NCBI GenBank assembly: GCA_000985875.1
Contig: CCRI01000028.1
Span: forward strand, 1-56,549
Direction: 5' to 3'
Length of the DNA stretch: 56,549 nt
Source: Neorhizobium galegae bv. officinalis
Lineage (GTDB): Bacteria > Pseudomonadota > Alphaproteobacteria > Rhizobiales > Rhizobiaceae
The stretch's first letter is position 1; each line of letters starts with the position of its first letter. Position numbers and translations under genes: made by a program. Under the pieces are notes generated by a model. That model was given only the letters and a program-made list of their open reading frames with translations, ran no database searches and was not told the origin of the DNA. Shown here piece by piece: positions 48,845 through 56,257 of the stretch.

Positions 48845-49001
48845 GGCAATCGTCGGCACCTCGCTGATCGGTGCGAGAGGCGCTACGCCTGTCGATCAGG
48901 AGGCGATTGACGACACGGTCGCCGGCGTCTGCGGGGCAGGCGTGTGGACGCCGGGGGAATGCCTGGCGCATGACCAGAAAACAGCAAAGAAGCCAATCTG
49001 A
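48735..49001 (+). CDS. Lipoprotein o-spanin-like (Rz1-like)
   Basis: This 88-aa protein starts MKLTRLALTVACAVSAAAC with a lipobox (SAAAC) for attachment to the outer membrane. The rest is not strongly proline-rich, unlike lambda Rz1. It overlaps the i-spanin gene by 110 bp in another frame. Together they could fuse inner and outer membranes in the last step of lysis. Assignment rests on the nested order and the lipobox. Confidence 0.6.
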   Translation: MKLTRLALTVACAVSAAACTSTQQVSASKGQLSRTARAIVGTSLIGARGATPVDQEAIDDTVAGVCGAGVWTPGECLAHDQKTAKKPI

Positions 49002-49002
49002 C

Positions 49003-49467
49003 ATGCTGATCTTCGCCCACATCCGCGATAATTTCGCGAACGCCTTCTTCCCTCGCCTCAGTGAGTGGGCTGCAGCCGGCTGCTTGCTCGGGGTGGGATG
49101 GATGCTGTCGATCAACTCCGACCTGATGACGTCGACGAAGACGCAGGCCTACCAGCTGATGCTCATGATCGCGGAACAATCGACGTGGGCGACCTTTATG
49201 CTGATCTTTGCTGCGGCCAGGTTGGTCATTCTGCTGATCAATGGAGCATGGCGACGGAGCCCGCATCTGCGTTCGATCTCCGCGTTTCTGACGTGCTTTT
49301 TCTGGACGCAGATTGTGCTGTCGTTTCTTCCGACCTTCGGCTTTGCGTTCGTGTTCTCGGCCGCGTTCCTGTGCCTCGACTTCGTGAACTCAATCCGGGC
49401 GGCCCGCGATGCCCGAATTGTCGATGCAGCATATTCAAGGGGCGCGCAATCCGGTGGACAAGACTGA
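49003..49467 (+). CDS. Multi-pass membrane protein, holin candidate
   Basis: This 154-aa protein has about four hydrophobic segments (WAAAGCLLGVGWMLSI, TFMLIFAAARLVILLI, AFLTCFFWTQIVLSFL, FGFAFVFSAAFLCLDFV). Its location after endolysin and spanins makes a holin or holin regulator possible. It might also be another membrane protein of the lysis cassette. The start at 49003 lies 1 bp after the o-spanin stop. Confidence 0.6.
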   Translation: MLIFAHIRDNFANAFFPRLSEWAAAGCLLGVGWMLSINSDLMTSTKTQAYQLMLMIAEQSTWATFMLIFAAARLVILLINGAWRRSPHLRSISAFLTCFFWTQIVLSFLPTFGFAFVFSAAFLCLDFVNSIRAARDARIVDAAYSRGAQSGGQD

Positions 49468-49804
49468 AATTCTTACGAACTTGGGCGTTGTCGTCGCCGG
49501 CATACTCGGCATGCTGGCTGGATATTTCACAAAGCGGAAAGATGCTCCGGCCCGTCCCGACAAGGGGGACGCGATTGTCGCCGGGCTGGGGCTAGAATTT
49601 GGAAACCGACTGCAAACGGATCAGGTCATTGCCGAGCTGAAGCGGATCGGCGACAGCCTTGCTGTTCTTGCCGACCGCAAGCAGGCGACGACAGAGGCGA
49701 AGCTGGACCGCATTCTTCAGGAGCTCGACGAGGCGGAAGAACGAGAGCGGGAAGCGCTTGCCAAACCAACGCGACCACGTCGAGGGCCGCGATCGCCGCG
49801 ATAG
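49409..49804 (+). CDS. Single-pass membrane protein with coiled coil
   Basis: This protein (up to 131 aa) has one hydrophobic segment (ILTNLGVVVAGILGMLAGYF) and a long charged helix (QVIAELKRIGDSLAVLADRKQATTEAKLDRILQELDEAEEREREAL), a layout also found in antiholins and spanin partners. Starts at 49409, 49424 (ATG) or 49454 (GTG) are all possible, and no strong ribosome-binding site decides. A strong terminator follows the gene after about 65 bp. Confidence 0.6.
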   Translation: MPELSMQHIQGARNPVDKTEILTNLGVVVAGILGMLAGYFTKRKDAPARPDKGDAIVAGLGLEFGNRLQTDQVIAELKRIGDSLAVLADRKQATTEAKLDRILQELDEAEEREREALAKPTRPRRGPRSPR

Positions 49805-49807
49805 CTT

Positions 49808-49837
49808 TTGACTGTACGAATTCACCAGATGTGCTAG
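49808..49837 (+). promoter_or_regulatory. Promoter candidate for a short RNA
   Basis: TTGACT (49808-49813) and TGCTAG (49832-49837) are 18 bp apart. ATGTGC (49829-49834) and GCACAT (49847-49852) form an inverted pair around the start region. No open reading frame follows before the terminator at 49869. Confidence 0.35.
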
Positions 49838-49843
49838 CTTGTT

Positions 49844-49904
49844 CTTGCACATTCGATGGCGGGCCTAGAGCCCCGTAGCCTTAGCCGGCTGCGGGGCTTT
49901 TTTC
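49844..49904 (+). ncRNA. Possible small RNA ending in a terminator
   Basis: A transcript from the promoter above would be about 60 nt and end at the strong hairpin at 49869-49903. It would also be antisense to the very end of the thermonuclease transcript. There is no proof of expression. Confidence 0.28.
49869..49903 (+). terminator. Strong intrinsic terminator
   Basis: Arms AGCCCCGTAGCC and GGCTGCGGGGCT pair with one G-T wobble around a 6-nt loop and end in TTTTTT. It closes the late lysis operon on the plus strand, just before the convergent thermonuclease gene. Confidence 0.82.
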
Positions 49905-50269
49905 TATTTGCACCAGTCGTTCTTGTTTCCCGGCCGCCATTCGCGCGCGGTACCGTCCTTTAGCAAGATTTGGCCGATCTCTCGCCCGTCTGGCAGATAG
50001 AGGTTGACCGGCGGACGGTCGAAACCGTCTATCCCTTTTGCCTCGATCTTGATCCTTTTGCCCTGGATGAGGTCGCCCAGGTGACGCTTGGCGATCAGTG
50101 CCAGCCTGCGCTCTTTCTCGCACTTCGCATGGCTGCCAATCTCGGGCGTGTCGATGCCTCGGACGTCAACGACGCCTTGTCCGAGAAGGCGCATATTCCG
50201 GCCGTCGCACTTCACGGTATCACCGTCCACGGCGGTCAGCGATGCGCAGATGATGATCGCTCCTATCAA
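49904..50269 (-). CDS. Thermonuclease-family (SNase-like) protein
   Basis: This 121-aa protein has the staphylococcal nuclease fold: LTAVDGDTVKCDGRNMRLLG, VRGIDTPEIG (the conserved D-x-P-E), and C-terminal DGREIGQILLKDGTAREW. TTG at 50269 is preferred because it overlaps the upstream stop as TTGA, and the longer ATG frame to 50341 lacks support. No signal peptide is obvious. It is the last gene of the leftward repair operon behind the LexA box. It may degrade DNA, but catalytic details need testing. Confidence 0.72.
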   Translation of the reverse strand: MIGAIIICASLTAVDGDTVKCDGRNMRLLGQGVVDVRGIDTPEIGSHAKCEKERRLALIAKRHLGDLIQGKRIKIEAKGIDGFDRPPVNLYLPDGREIGQILLKDGTAREWRPGNKNDWCK

Positions 50270-50469
50270 TGTTCCACCTGCATTTCCGGGCTCCTGCGCA
50301 CCTGCATGCCGCGATAAGTCTGCGGGCGATGCTCCATGCAAAACCAGTCCGTTTTAGTCTTGTCGCGCTCGAAGCCGAAACCTCCCCACGCTTTGCACCC
50401 GGGGTGTTCGCACCAGTGCTCGAAATGCACCGGCGCAGAGGGATGGGTTGCCGTGCGCTCGTCACTCAT
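50266..50469 (-). CDS. Small zinc-finger-like protein (67 aa)
   Basis: The product holds HFEHWCEHPGCKAWGGFGFERDKTKTDWFCMEHRP, a pattern of Cys and His (C-x4-C ... C-x2-H) that fits a zinc finger. The start overlaps the SRAP stop as ATGA. The family is unrecognised in function and is often found in phages. It lies in the SOS-linked operon. Confidence 0.62.
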   Translation of the reverse strand: MSDERTATHPSAPVHFEHWCEHPGCKAWGGFGFERDKTKTDWFCMEHRPQTYRGMQVRRSPEMQVEH

Positions 50470-51140
50470 AGCAATGTCGGCACCTCTTCCAGGGGCTTCG
50501 CCGGCGGCTCCACAATCACGAGCATGTTTCCCGGTAGCGGCCGCTGCAGATGTTTGGCCTCATCCCATGGCGCCGTCAGCCACAGGTCGACCTCTTCGGG
50601 CGTGGTGAGGATCGCCGGCATGGCCTTCTGATGGATCGGGGAAACGATCTCGTTGGGGTCCGTCGTCAGGAAGCCGAACAGCTCATATTCCCGCTCTCCG
50701 TCTCGCACCTTTCGAACACCGCGCCACGGCGTCCAGAACCCGGCGAAGAACATCAAGGGGCGTTCCTCGCTGCCAGCGAACCATGCGTTCGGCACTCGGC
50801 CGCCAATGACCTTGCTCGCCGGGTCCGGTTCCGCGAACGAGGTGAACGGAACAACGCAGCGGCTGGTTGGGCCGAGCCAGCGCCGCCAATGCGGAGAGTT
50901 GACGTTTCGGATGTTGGTGACGCCTGGATCGTAGTTCTTCACGAATGCCGGAGGCGATGGCATGCCCCATGTCACGCTGGCGATTTCCCGCTGCCCGTCC
51001 TCACCCATGCGGACGACCGGCGCCTGGTAGCCGGGGTAGACATCCAGCGATGGCTGGTTCCAGCCGGCCTTGTCCCGGAAGGACTTGGTGAACTGCAGGA
51101 CGGCCTCTCGGCTTGTCGTCACGTTGTAGAGATTACACAT
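50466..51140 (-). CDS. SRAP (HMCES/YedK-like) DNA-protein crosslink shield
   Basis: This 224-aa SRAP protein has the catalytic Cys2 (MCNLYN), N and E residues (NIRNVNSP, FAEPDP) and the conserved His (SPIHQKAMPAIL). HMCES/YedK proteins bind abasic sites in single-stranded DNA and form a covalent link that prevents breakage. Known members are linked to the SOS response, which agrees with the LexA box upstream of the operon. It is preceded by a small zinc-ribbon gene. Confidence 0.93.
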   Translation of the reverse strand: MCNLYNVTTSREAVLQFTKSFRDKAGWNQPSLDVYPGYQAPVVRMGEDGQREIASVTWGMPSPPAFVKNYDPGVTNIRNVNSPHWRRWLGPTSRCVVPFTSFAEPDPASKVIGGRVPNAWFAGSEERPLMFFAGFWTPWRGVRKVRDGEREYELFGFLTTDPNEIVSPIHQKAMPAILTTPEEVDLWLTAPWDEAKHLQRPLPGNMLVIVEPPAKPLEEVPTLL

Positions 51141-51150
51141 AGCTCCTCCG

Positions 51151-51495
51151 CTAAAGCCTTTTGTCTCGCCATATTGGCCGCTTCACCATCCTGATTTCAA
51201 CCAGTTCCCGGATCACAAGGTCTTTGATCTTGCTTCCCATGATGGTCTCGAAGCTAACCTCCGTATAGTCATTTCGTCCACAGGCCCTGCACCGAAACTG
51301 GCGCTGAAGCTGAAGGACATGTCGTTGCCCGGTCAGCTTGTAGATGTCCATCGGACGGTAATAACGGGTGATCTTGGGGCTGCACCAGGTGCAGGTAACC
51401 CGGACGAATTGTCCGCGCTCTTCGGCATCGGTCAGGCGCGGGATCTGATTTTCCCGATAGGCATGGGCAAAACCTTTCCATTCGACGCTGGGCAC
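51151..51495 (-). CDS. Zinc-ribbon hypothetical protein
   Basis: This 114-aa protein (MPSVEWKGFAHAYRENQIPRL) has a two-part zinc ribbon (CTWC ... CRAC) with a basic YRPMDIYKLTGQRHVLQLQRQF linker, so it probably binds a nucleic acid. It is co-directional with the SRAP gene and in the SOS-linked operon. No named family is recognised. Confidence 0.68.
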   Translation of the reverse strand: MPSVEWKGFAHAYRENQIPRLTDAEERGQFVRVTCTWCSPKITRYYRPMDIYKLTGQRHVLQLQRQFRCRACGRNDYTEVSFETIMGSKIKDLVIRELVEIRMVKRPIWRDKRL

Positions 51496-51498
51496 GGC

Positions 51499-51696
51499 TC
51501 ACCCGTCGTAGGTTGGTTGCCATCCGCGGGAAAAGCCTCTGCTACCGGCAAACTCCGCAAGAGCGAGTTGCTGGTGAAGGCGCCGGATCTCCGCGATGAG
51601 CGCCGCAATGGCGGCGTTGGCATCATCGCCGTGGGCGATCAGGATGGTCGTGACGTCGGCATGCTCACGAGCCGTCTGTTGAAGCGGTGCGGTCAT
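51499..51696 (-). CDS. Small hypothetical protein (65 aa)
   Basis: This protein (MTAPLQQTAREHADVTTILIAHGDDANAAIAALIAEIRRLHQQLAL) has an alpha-helical middle. The start overlaps the next upstream stop as ATGA. No domain is recognised. Its codons and couplings support expression within the operon. Confidence 0.55.
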   Translation of the reverse strand: MTAPLQQTAREHADVTTILIAHGDDANAAIAALIAEIRRLHQQLALAEFAGSRGFSRGWQPTYDG

Positions 51697-52169
51697 TGCT
51701 CGCCGTCCTTCGCTAAATCGAAGCCGAAGACGATAGGTCGTTCTCGCCAGCGGCCGTCGACCTCCTGAATACGTTCCGTTTGGCAGACCCCGATCATCGG
51801 CCGGCCGGATTCGTCCATGCGCTTTGTCAACTTCTCCAGCGCCGCTTCGGCATCAGGGGCATTGTCCCAGTCGCTGAGGAAGTTCGAGGGCAGCTCGATC
51901 GTATCCTCTATCCCGCTTTTCCAAAGCACTCGGAAATCACCTTCAGGGGACATCGCCAACTCGAGCCATGAGGAGGTCGGCCAATCGGTGTACCCTTCCA
52001 TGCCCCAGATCTCGGCCTTGAAGAAGCCGAAGCGGTCGCGGTCAGGACGCTCGACGATACCGGCGATTAGTTCGCGGCTCGGATTGTCTATCGGCCGCAC
52101 GAAAGACCATGCGTATGCCAGCGTCATGAGCGGATCATCCGGCGGGGCCGGCACGAAATCATCTGCCAT
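51693..52169 (-). CDS. Hypothetical protein (158 aa)
   Basis: This acidic protein (MADDFVPAPPDDPLMTLAYAWSFVRPIDNPSRELIAGIVERPDRDRFGFFKAEIWG) has mixed alpha/beta character. No catalytic motif or known domain is visible. It is the second gene of the leftward operon behind the LexA box, followed by a coupled small gene. Confidence 0.65.
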   Translation of the reverse strand: MADDFVPAPPDDPLMTLAYAWSFVRPIDNPSRELIAGIVERPDRDRFGFFKAEIWGMEGYTDWPTSSWLELAMSPEGDFRVLWKSGIEDTIELPSNFLSDWDNAPDAEAALEKLTKRMDESGRPMIGVCQTERIQEVDGRWRERPIVFGFDLAKDGEQ

Positions 52170-52172
52170 TGG

Positions 52173-52388
52173 CTACGCCTCCAGTTCAAGTTGTGGTGCA
52201 TCCTCAACGGACCCGGACGCCTTCCGCTTCGGACTGCGGGGCTTGGAGCTCTTCGCGCGTGCGCGTCCGATCGGCTCCGCCACCAATTCCAAGGGAGCAG
52301 TGTCTTTCGCGGGCTTAATGATAGTCGGCGCAACGGCTGCCGCGACGGGCTCCGGTGCCAGAGGTGGGATTGGGGCAAACGTAATCAT
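52173..52388 (-). CDS. Small basic, proline-rich protein (71 aa)
   Basis: This first gene of the leftward operon encodes MITFAPIPPLAPEPVAAAVAP followed by a basic RARAKSSKPRSPKRKASG segment, so it may be disordered and DNA-binding. No domain is recognised. The LexA box and a matching promoter lie 105-130 bp upstream. A role as a regulator or clamp-binding peptide cannot be shown. Confidence 0.5.
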   Translation of the reverse strand: MITFAPIPPLAPEPVAAAVAPTIIKPAKDTAPLELVAEPIGRARAKSSKPRSPKRKASGSVEDAPQLELEA

Positions 52389-52443
52389 CGTTGGACCTCG
52401 TGAGCAGGCATGGCTTCTCCTTCACGCCGAAGCGCGGTCGAGC

Positions 52444-52463
52444 TGTGGATAATTTGTGGATAG
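52444..52463. promoter_or_regulatory. Two DnaA-box-like sites
   Basis: TGTGGATAA (52444-52452) is a perfect DnaA box on the complementary strand (TTATCCACA). TGTGGATAG (52455-52463) differs by one base, 11 bp away. They lie between the divergent repair operons. They could tie the operons to the host replication cycle, or be chance. Confidence 0.4.
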
Positions 52464-52486
52464 CCACCCGCCATGGCGGCCTCGAT

Positions 52487-52501
52487 GTTCTAATTATGTT
52501 C
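52487..52501. promoter_or_regulatory. LexA (SOS) box, alphaproteobacterial type
   Basis: GTTC-TAATTAT-GTTC is an exact match to the alphaproteobacterial LexA site with an A/T-rich centre. It overlaps the -10 of the leftward promoter and lies about 58 bp before the ligase start. It should put both the ligase gene and the leftward operon under DNA-damage control. Confidence 0.82.
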
Positions 52502-52520
52502 TCGTTTGGGGATGAGTCAA
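52493..52520 (-). promoter_or_regulatory. Leftward SOS promoter
   Basis: On the minus strand TTGACT (52520-52515) and CATAAT (52498-52493) are 16 bp apart, and the -10 is inside the LexA box. This would drive the operon from 52388 to 49904. Confidence 0.62.
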
Positions 52521-52559
52521 CAGGGATTCTTTTTAAGAATTTGCTGATGGAATGCGGGC

Positions 52560-53615
52560 ATGACAAAGCGCCCGCGAAAACCTTCAAAACCTCTTCTCAT
52601 CGACGAGAACGCGCCTCTGCAGAGCCGGCCAGTCAAGCGCCGCGATCCTAAGCAGCCGCATCTTCCTTTCGATCCCATGCCGGAGCGGGTTGAACCTTGC
52701 CTCGCGCTTCTGAAAAGCAAGCCGCCGCACGGCGATGAGTGGTCCTATGAAATCAAATGGGACGGATATCGGCTGGCCGTGCATATCGAGCCCGCCGGTA
52801 TTCGGATCATCACCCGCGGTGGTCACGACTGGACGCACCGGTTTCCGGCAATCGCCGATGCGGCCAGAGCCCTCGGTCCGACCACCATGATCCTCGACGG
52901 CGAGGCGGTGGTGCTCGACGAACAGGGGCGGTCAGATTTCGGCCTGTTGCAGAACTCTTTGGGTGCATCGGGTAAGGCCGGTGGCAAGCTGCCGTCGCGC
53001 AATTCGATCCTCTATGCCTTCGACCTGCTTTACCTCGATGGGCACGATCTGCGCGGCCTTGAATACGCCGCTCGCCGACATCTGCTGGAAGACGCGCTTG
53101 ACGGGCAAGGGGAGGCTATCAGGATCTCTGAAGGGTTCGATGCCGATCCCGATGATCTCCTCGCCCACGCATGCCGGTTTGGTTTAGAGGGCATCGTTGC
53201 CAAGCATCGCGACCGGCCATACCGGTCCGGCCGGACGGGCGACTGGCTGAAGATCAAATGCATCCAGAGCGACAGCTTCGCCATCATCGGCTATGAGCCG
53301 TCAACGGCGCTGCCCGGCGCAATTGGGAGCCTGCTGCTGGCTGCCCGGTTCCGAGACGGCTACAGATACGTCGGCAGTGTCGGGACCGGGTTCAAGCACG
53401 ACGTCGCCCGATCGCTGAAGAAGCAGCTCGACAAGCTCGAGACGAAGCTGCCGCCTGTAAAGGTGCCGGGAAACAATCTGGTGCTGACCGCACCTGCTTT
53501 GACTGCCGAGGTCGAATACCGGGCTTGGACGAATGACGGCAAGCTGCGGCATCCATCGTTCAAGGGATTGCGAGATCCGGATGATACCTCGGAGATCTAC
53601 CGGCTACCGGACTAG
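52560..53615 (+). CDS. ATP-dependent DNA ligase (LigD ligase-domain type)
   Basis: This 351-aa DNA ligase has motif I (the adenylated Lys) in YEIKWDGYRLAVH, later motifs DGEAVVLDEQGRSDF, LEGIVAKHRDRPYRSGRTGDWLKIKC, and a C-terminal OB domain. It resembles the ligase domain of LigD (non-homologous end joining) but lacks polymerase and phosphoesterase domains. It could seal nicks or breaks in phage DNA after damage, consistent with the LexA box upstream. No Ku gene is present in the window. The start has only a weak ribosome-binding site. Confidence 0.92.
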   Translation: MTKRPRKPSKPLLIDENAPLQSRPVKRRDPKQPHLPFDPMPERVEPCLALLKSKPPHGDEWSYEIKWDGYRLAVHIEPAGIRIITRGGHDWTHRFPAIADAARALGPTTMILDGEAVVLDEQGRSDFGLLQNSLGASGKAGGKLPSRNSILYAFDLLYLDGHDLRGLEYAARRHLLEDALDGQGEAIRISEGFDADPDDLLAHACRFGLEGIVAKHRDRPYRSGRTGDWLKIKCIQSDSFAIIGYEPSTALPGAIGSLLLAARFRDGYRYVGSVGTGFKHDVARSLKKQLDKLETKLPPVKVPGNNLVLTAPALTAEVEYRAWTNDGKLRHPSFKGLRDPDDTSEIYRLPD

Positions 53616-53869
53616 TCTAGGTTCCGCCTGATTGCCTTCAGCAGCGCGTCGAGCTCGGCGTTCGATCCATGCGCCAGCACCAGGTTATCCGCCACCTCGA
53701 TGATTGCCGTCAGCACCTCGGTCTCTTCCCATCCCGCTTTGACGGCAGCCTCGACGATCTCCTGCAGCGGGATCTCGATCGCCATCTGACAGAGGAGGTG
53801 TCGGTTCTCGTCGTCGGGCGGGACAGATGGAGCGGGGATGTCGATCATATGTTTCGACATAGAGCGCAT
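53612..53869 (-). CDS. Hypothetical protein (85 aa)
   Basis: This protein has an acidic, helical body (LLCQMAIEIPLQEIVEAAVKAGWEETEVLTAIIEVADNLVLAHGSNAEL). It is convergent to the ligase with a 4-bp overlap at the stops. The start may be Met4 (53860). No domain is recognised. It has its own upstream region, facing the large cargo gene. Confidence 0.6.
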   Translation of the reverse strand: MRSMSKHMIDIPAPSVPPDDENRHLLCQMAIEIPLQEIVEAAVKAGWEETEVLTAIIEVADNLVLAHGSNAELDALLKAIRRNLD

Positions 53870-53930
53870 CGGGCGGTCGAAAAGGTCGGCAGAGTTTTAC
53901 GGCCCCACTGAGCACGTTCGGCTTACAGTA

Positions 53931-53959
53931 TTGGCGAACTGCAACTCCAGTGACATAGT
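53931..53959 (+). promoter_or_regulatory. Promoter of the 763-aa cargo gene, probably leaderless
   Basis: TTGGCG (53931-53936) and CATAGT (53954-53959) are exactly 17 bp apart. A start 7 bp downstream coincides with the ATG at 53966, and no ribosome-binding site is visible. The cargo gene may therefore be translated from a leaderless transcript. Confidence 0.45.
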
Positions 53960-53965
53960 TGTTTA

Positions 53966-56257
53966 ATGGAAACAGCTCGCGTCGACATCGTGTATCGCCC
54001 GCTGCGAGTTGCATTCGCAGTCCACTCCAGTGACCTTGATAGCGTCCGAAGTGCGGTAAGGTACTGTCACAGCCTATGGGGTGGTCGTTACAATCCGATT
54101 ATATTAGTCGACCGGCCGGAAGCCCACCAGTTGGTGGAACTGTTCCGGCCTGACATCGTGACCTCAGTGGGAGATCATGCAGACCTAGTCCCATTCGTAG
54201 AGAGGTACGTCGGTCTCCAGCGTTCACATGTTCCGGCGAACCTCTTTTATCCGATGTACGGCGGTCGGGAAGGCACGGCCACTGTGCTGGATGTTCGAAA
54301 TCTCATGGTCCATCGGCGCGATACTCCTGATTGGAAGGCAATGGTCGAGCATGGCGTTCGCGTCGCCACATGGGACAATGCCGACCCGCTGGCCGATGTT
54401 TTTTTGATGCAGTTTGGGCAGTTCGCTGCGAAGGAAGCGATTGGAATCGACTACAGAGACAGTATGGATCGGGCTGTTCAGTCAGTTAATGTGCCGATTA
54501 CCAATGGTGCGCCTATACCGGCAGAGCTCATGCAGCACCCGGGGATTTCCTATCTAAGCTCCTATGATCTAGCGCCACATTATTCGGCGCAGGCGGGATG
54601 GGACTATCCAGGCTTTTATTTGGGTAGCGCGGCGAACGTGGATGACCTCGCCACATTCTGGAATCTTAGAGCGTGCGGGATCCAGATGGCATGGCACGAC
54701 CTCCAACACCACGCGCGTTTTGACCTTGTCAAAGCTGAATTCGAGGCAAGGCTGCGCACCAGGCTTGCTGGTCGCGAAAATTTTCGAAACAAGCCCGCCG
54801 TTTGGTGCTTGGCTGCCAATCATGAAAACGCTTCCGCGATCATTGGCGATGGAGAGTGGACCATCGTCGGGGTGAGCGAATCGACATGGAATGGCCACAA
54901 CGTCAGCCCTGCGAAAATGCACTTCGGCACAGAGTCGGCGCTAGCAGTGCTCGGTGGTCCGAAACAATTGCCTCGTCTTACCTTTGCGCTGAAAGACAAG
55001 CCTTTCGCGTCGGACCCTTGGTTTTACGAGCAGCACCTCGTTGCTTCTATTTCGGTGATTGGCGCGCGTGGCGACGGCAGCAACTACACATTCACGCCGC
55101 CATGCGTCCCGGAACTGAACGAGTTCGCCGCCCGCGCGATGACCCTTGGCTATGATAACCTGCGGCTTGAGCCCGAACACGTCGGCATCATCATCAACGT
55201 CGCCAGTGTTGACCTTAGACTCGGAGCCATTCCCGTTCCCGCGCTCATCGAGCGGACGTTCGCATTGGCCGGCTTTGAGGCCAAGCTGAGCGCAAGTGGC
55301 CTCGTCACCCGTCAACTTGTCACCAGTATGGGAGGCTTGGACGGCGTCCGGGCCTTCAAGATTCCGGGCGTCCGCAGACTGATCAAGTCCTTTGGCCCAA
55401 CGCATTCGTTCTCCAAAAAAGATGCACTGAACAAAATTGGCTCGAAGGACGCTGGCGGTTCGACGTTTTCCGACTATCGGCAGCTGTACATCGAGCCGCG
55501 TGGACCGGACACGGAGCTCACGCCGTCTATGGTTTTCACTCATTTGGTTCACAATGGCCTGTTCCGCATCGGTTCGGATCTGCGCTGCCCGACGTGCCAA
55601 TTATCGAGCTGGATCCCGCTCGACAATTTAAAGCAGAAAGCCACATGTTCGCTTTGCGGAACCGACTTTGATGCGACCCGACAGCTGGTCGACGGGCAAT
55701 TCGCCTACAGACGGAGCGGCGTCCTAGGCGTCGAAAGGAATGCCGCCGGTGCCATACCCGTAGCCATGGTACTACAGCAGCTCTTCATAAACCTGAGCAG
55801 CATGTCCCTGACCGAGAGCTATGGTGCCTCGTATGATCTCAGGCCAATTGATCCTACCGGTGAGCTACCTGTCTGCGAGACGGATTTTGTAGCCCTACTG
55901 CGCGAACCTCGCTCGTCGAAGCCGGCGATAGTGATCGGCGAATGTAAGGACGTTGGTGGTGCGATCGACGCCAACGACATCGAACACTTGCGGCAAGTTG
56001 CCGATGCTTTTCCGCGAGAACGCTTCGCAGTGTACATTCTGCTCGCCAAGTTGTGCGCGTTCACACCCGACGAAATTGAGCTAGCTAAGTCCCTCAATAC
56101 CGAGTTTCTCCGCCGCGTGATCCTCCTTACCCACAAAGAGCTTGAGCCGTATCACTTCTACGAGCGGCACAGGGGGGACAACGGGAAGGAACTCTACGCA
56201 TCCAGCGCTGATGATCTCGCGGACGCGACCCATCGACTTTACTTCCAGCAGCCATAG
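53966..56257 (+). CDS. Large cargo protein: unknown N-terminus, zinc ribbon, PD-(D/E)XK-like domain
   Basis: This 763-aa protein is not recognised as a named family. Residues 1-500 (VAFAVHSSDLDSVRSAVRYCHSLWGG opening, then many Trp- and His-rich segments) form a large unknown region. A zinc ribbon follows (C541-x2-C544 ... C561-x2-C564). The C-terminus has ETDF (D640) and IVIGECKD (E659, K661), the pattern of PD-(D/E)XK nucleases, with helix and strand order that fits. No signal peptide or membrane segment is seen. It lies alone at the right end next to the terminal repeat, the usual place for prophage defence or host-fitness genes. It might be a single-protein restriction or abortive-infection effector; that is inference. 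Confidence 0.72.
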   Translation: METARVDIVYRPLRVAFAVHSSDLDSVRSAVRYCHSLWGGRYNPIILVDRPEAHQLVELFRPDIVTSVGDHADLVPFVERYVGLQRSHVPANLFYPMYGGREGTATVLDVRNLMVHRRDTPDWKAMVEHGVRVATWDNADPLADVFLMQFGQFAAKEAIGIDYRDSMDRAVQSVNVPITNGAPIPAELMQHPGISYLSSYDLAPHYSAQAGWDYPGFYLGSAANVDDLATFWNLRACGIQMAWHDLQHHARFDLVKAEFEARLRTRLAGRENFRNKPAVWCLAANHENASAIIGDGEWTIVGVSESTWNGHNVSPAKMHFGTESALAVLGGPKQLPRLTFALKDKPFASDPWFYEQHLVASISVIGARGDGSNYTFTPPCVPELNEFAARAMTLGYDNLRLEPEHVGIIINVASVDLRLGAIPVPALIERTFALAGFEAKLSASGLVTRQLVTSMGGLDGVRAFKIPGVRRLIKSFGPTHSFSKKDALNKIGSKDAGGSTFSDYRQLYIEPRGPDTELTPSMVFTHLVHNGLFRIGSDLRCPTCQLSSWIPLDNLKQKATCSLCGTDFDATRQLVDGQFAYRRSGVLGVERNAAGAIPVAMVLQQLFINLSSMSLTESYGASYDLRPIDPTGELPVCETDFVALLREPRSSKPAIVIGECKDVGGAIDANDIEHLRQVADAFPRERFAVYILLAKLCAFTPDEIELAKSLNTEFLRRVILLTHKELEPYHFYERHRGDNGKELYASSADDLADATHRLYFQQP

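Noticed and set aside
54569..56136. Minus-strand frames within the 763-aa cargo gene
   Set aside because: They have no ribosome-binding sites or motifs, and the plus-strand frame is intact with a zinc ribbon and nuclease-like motif.
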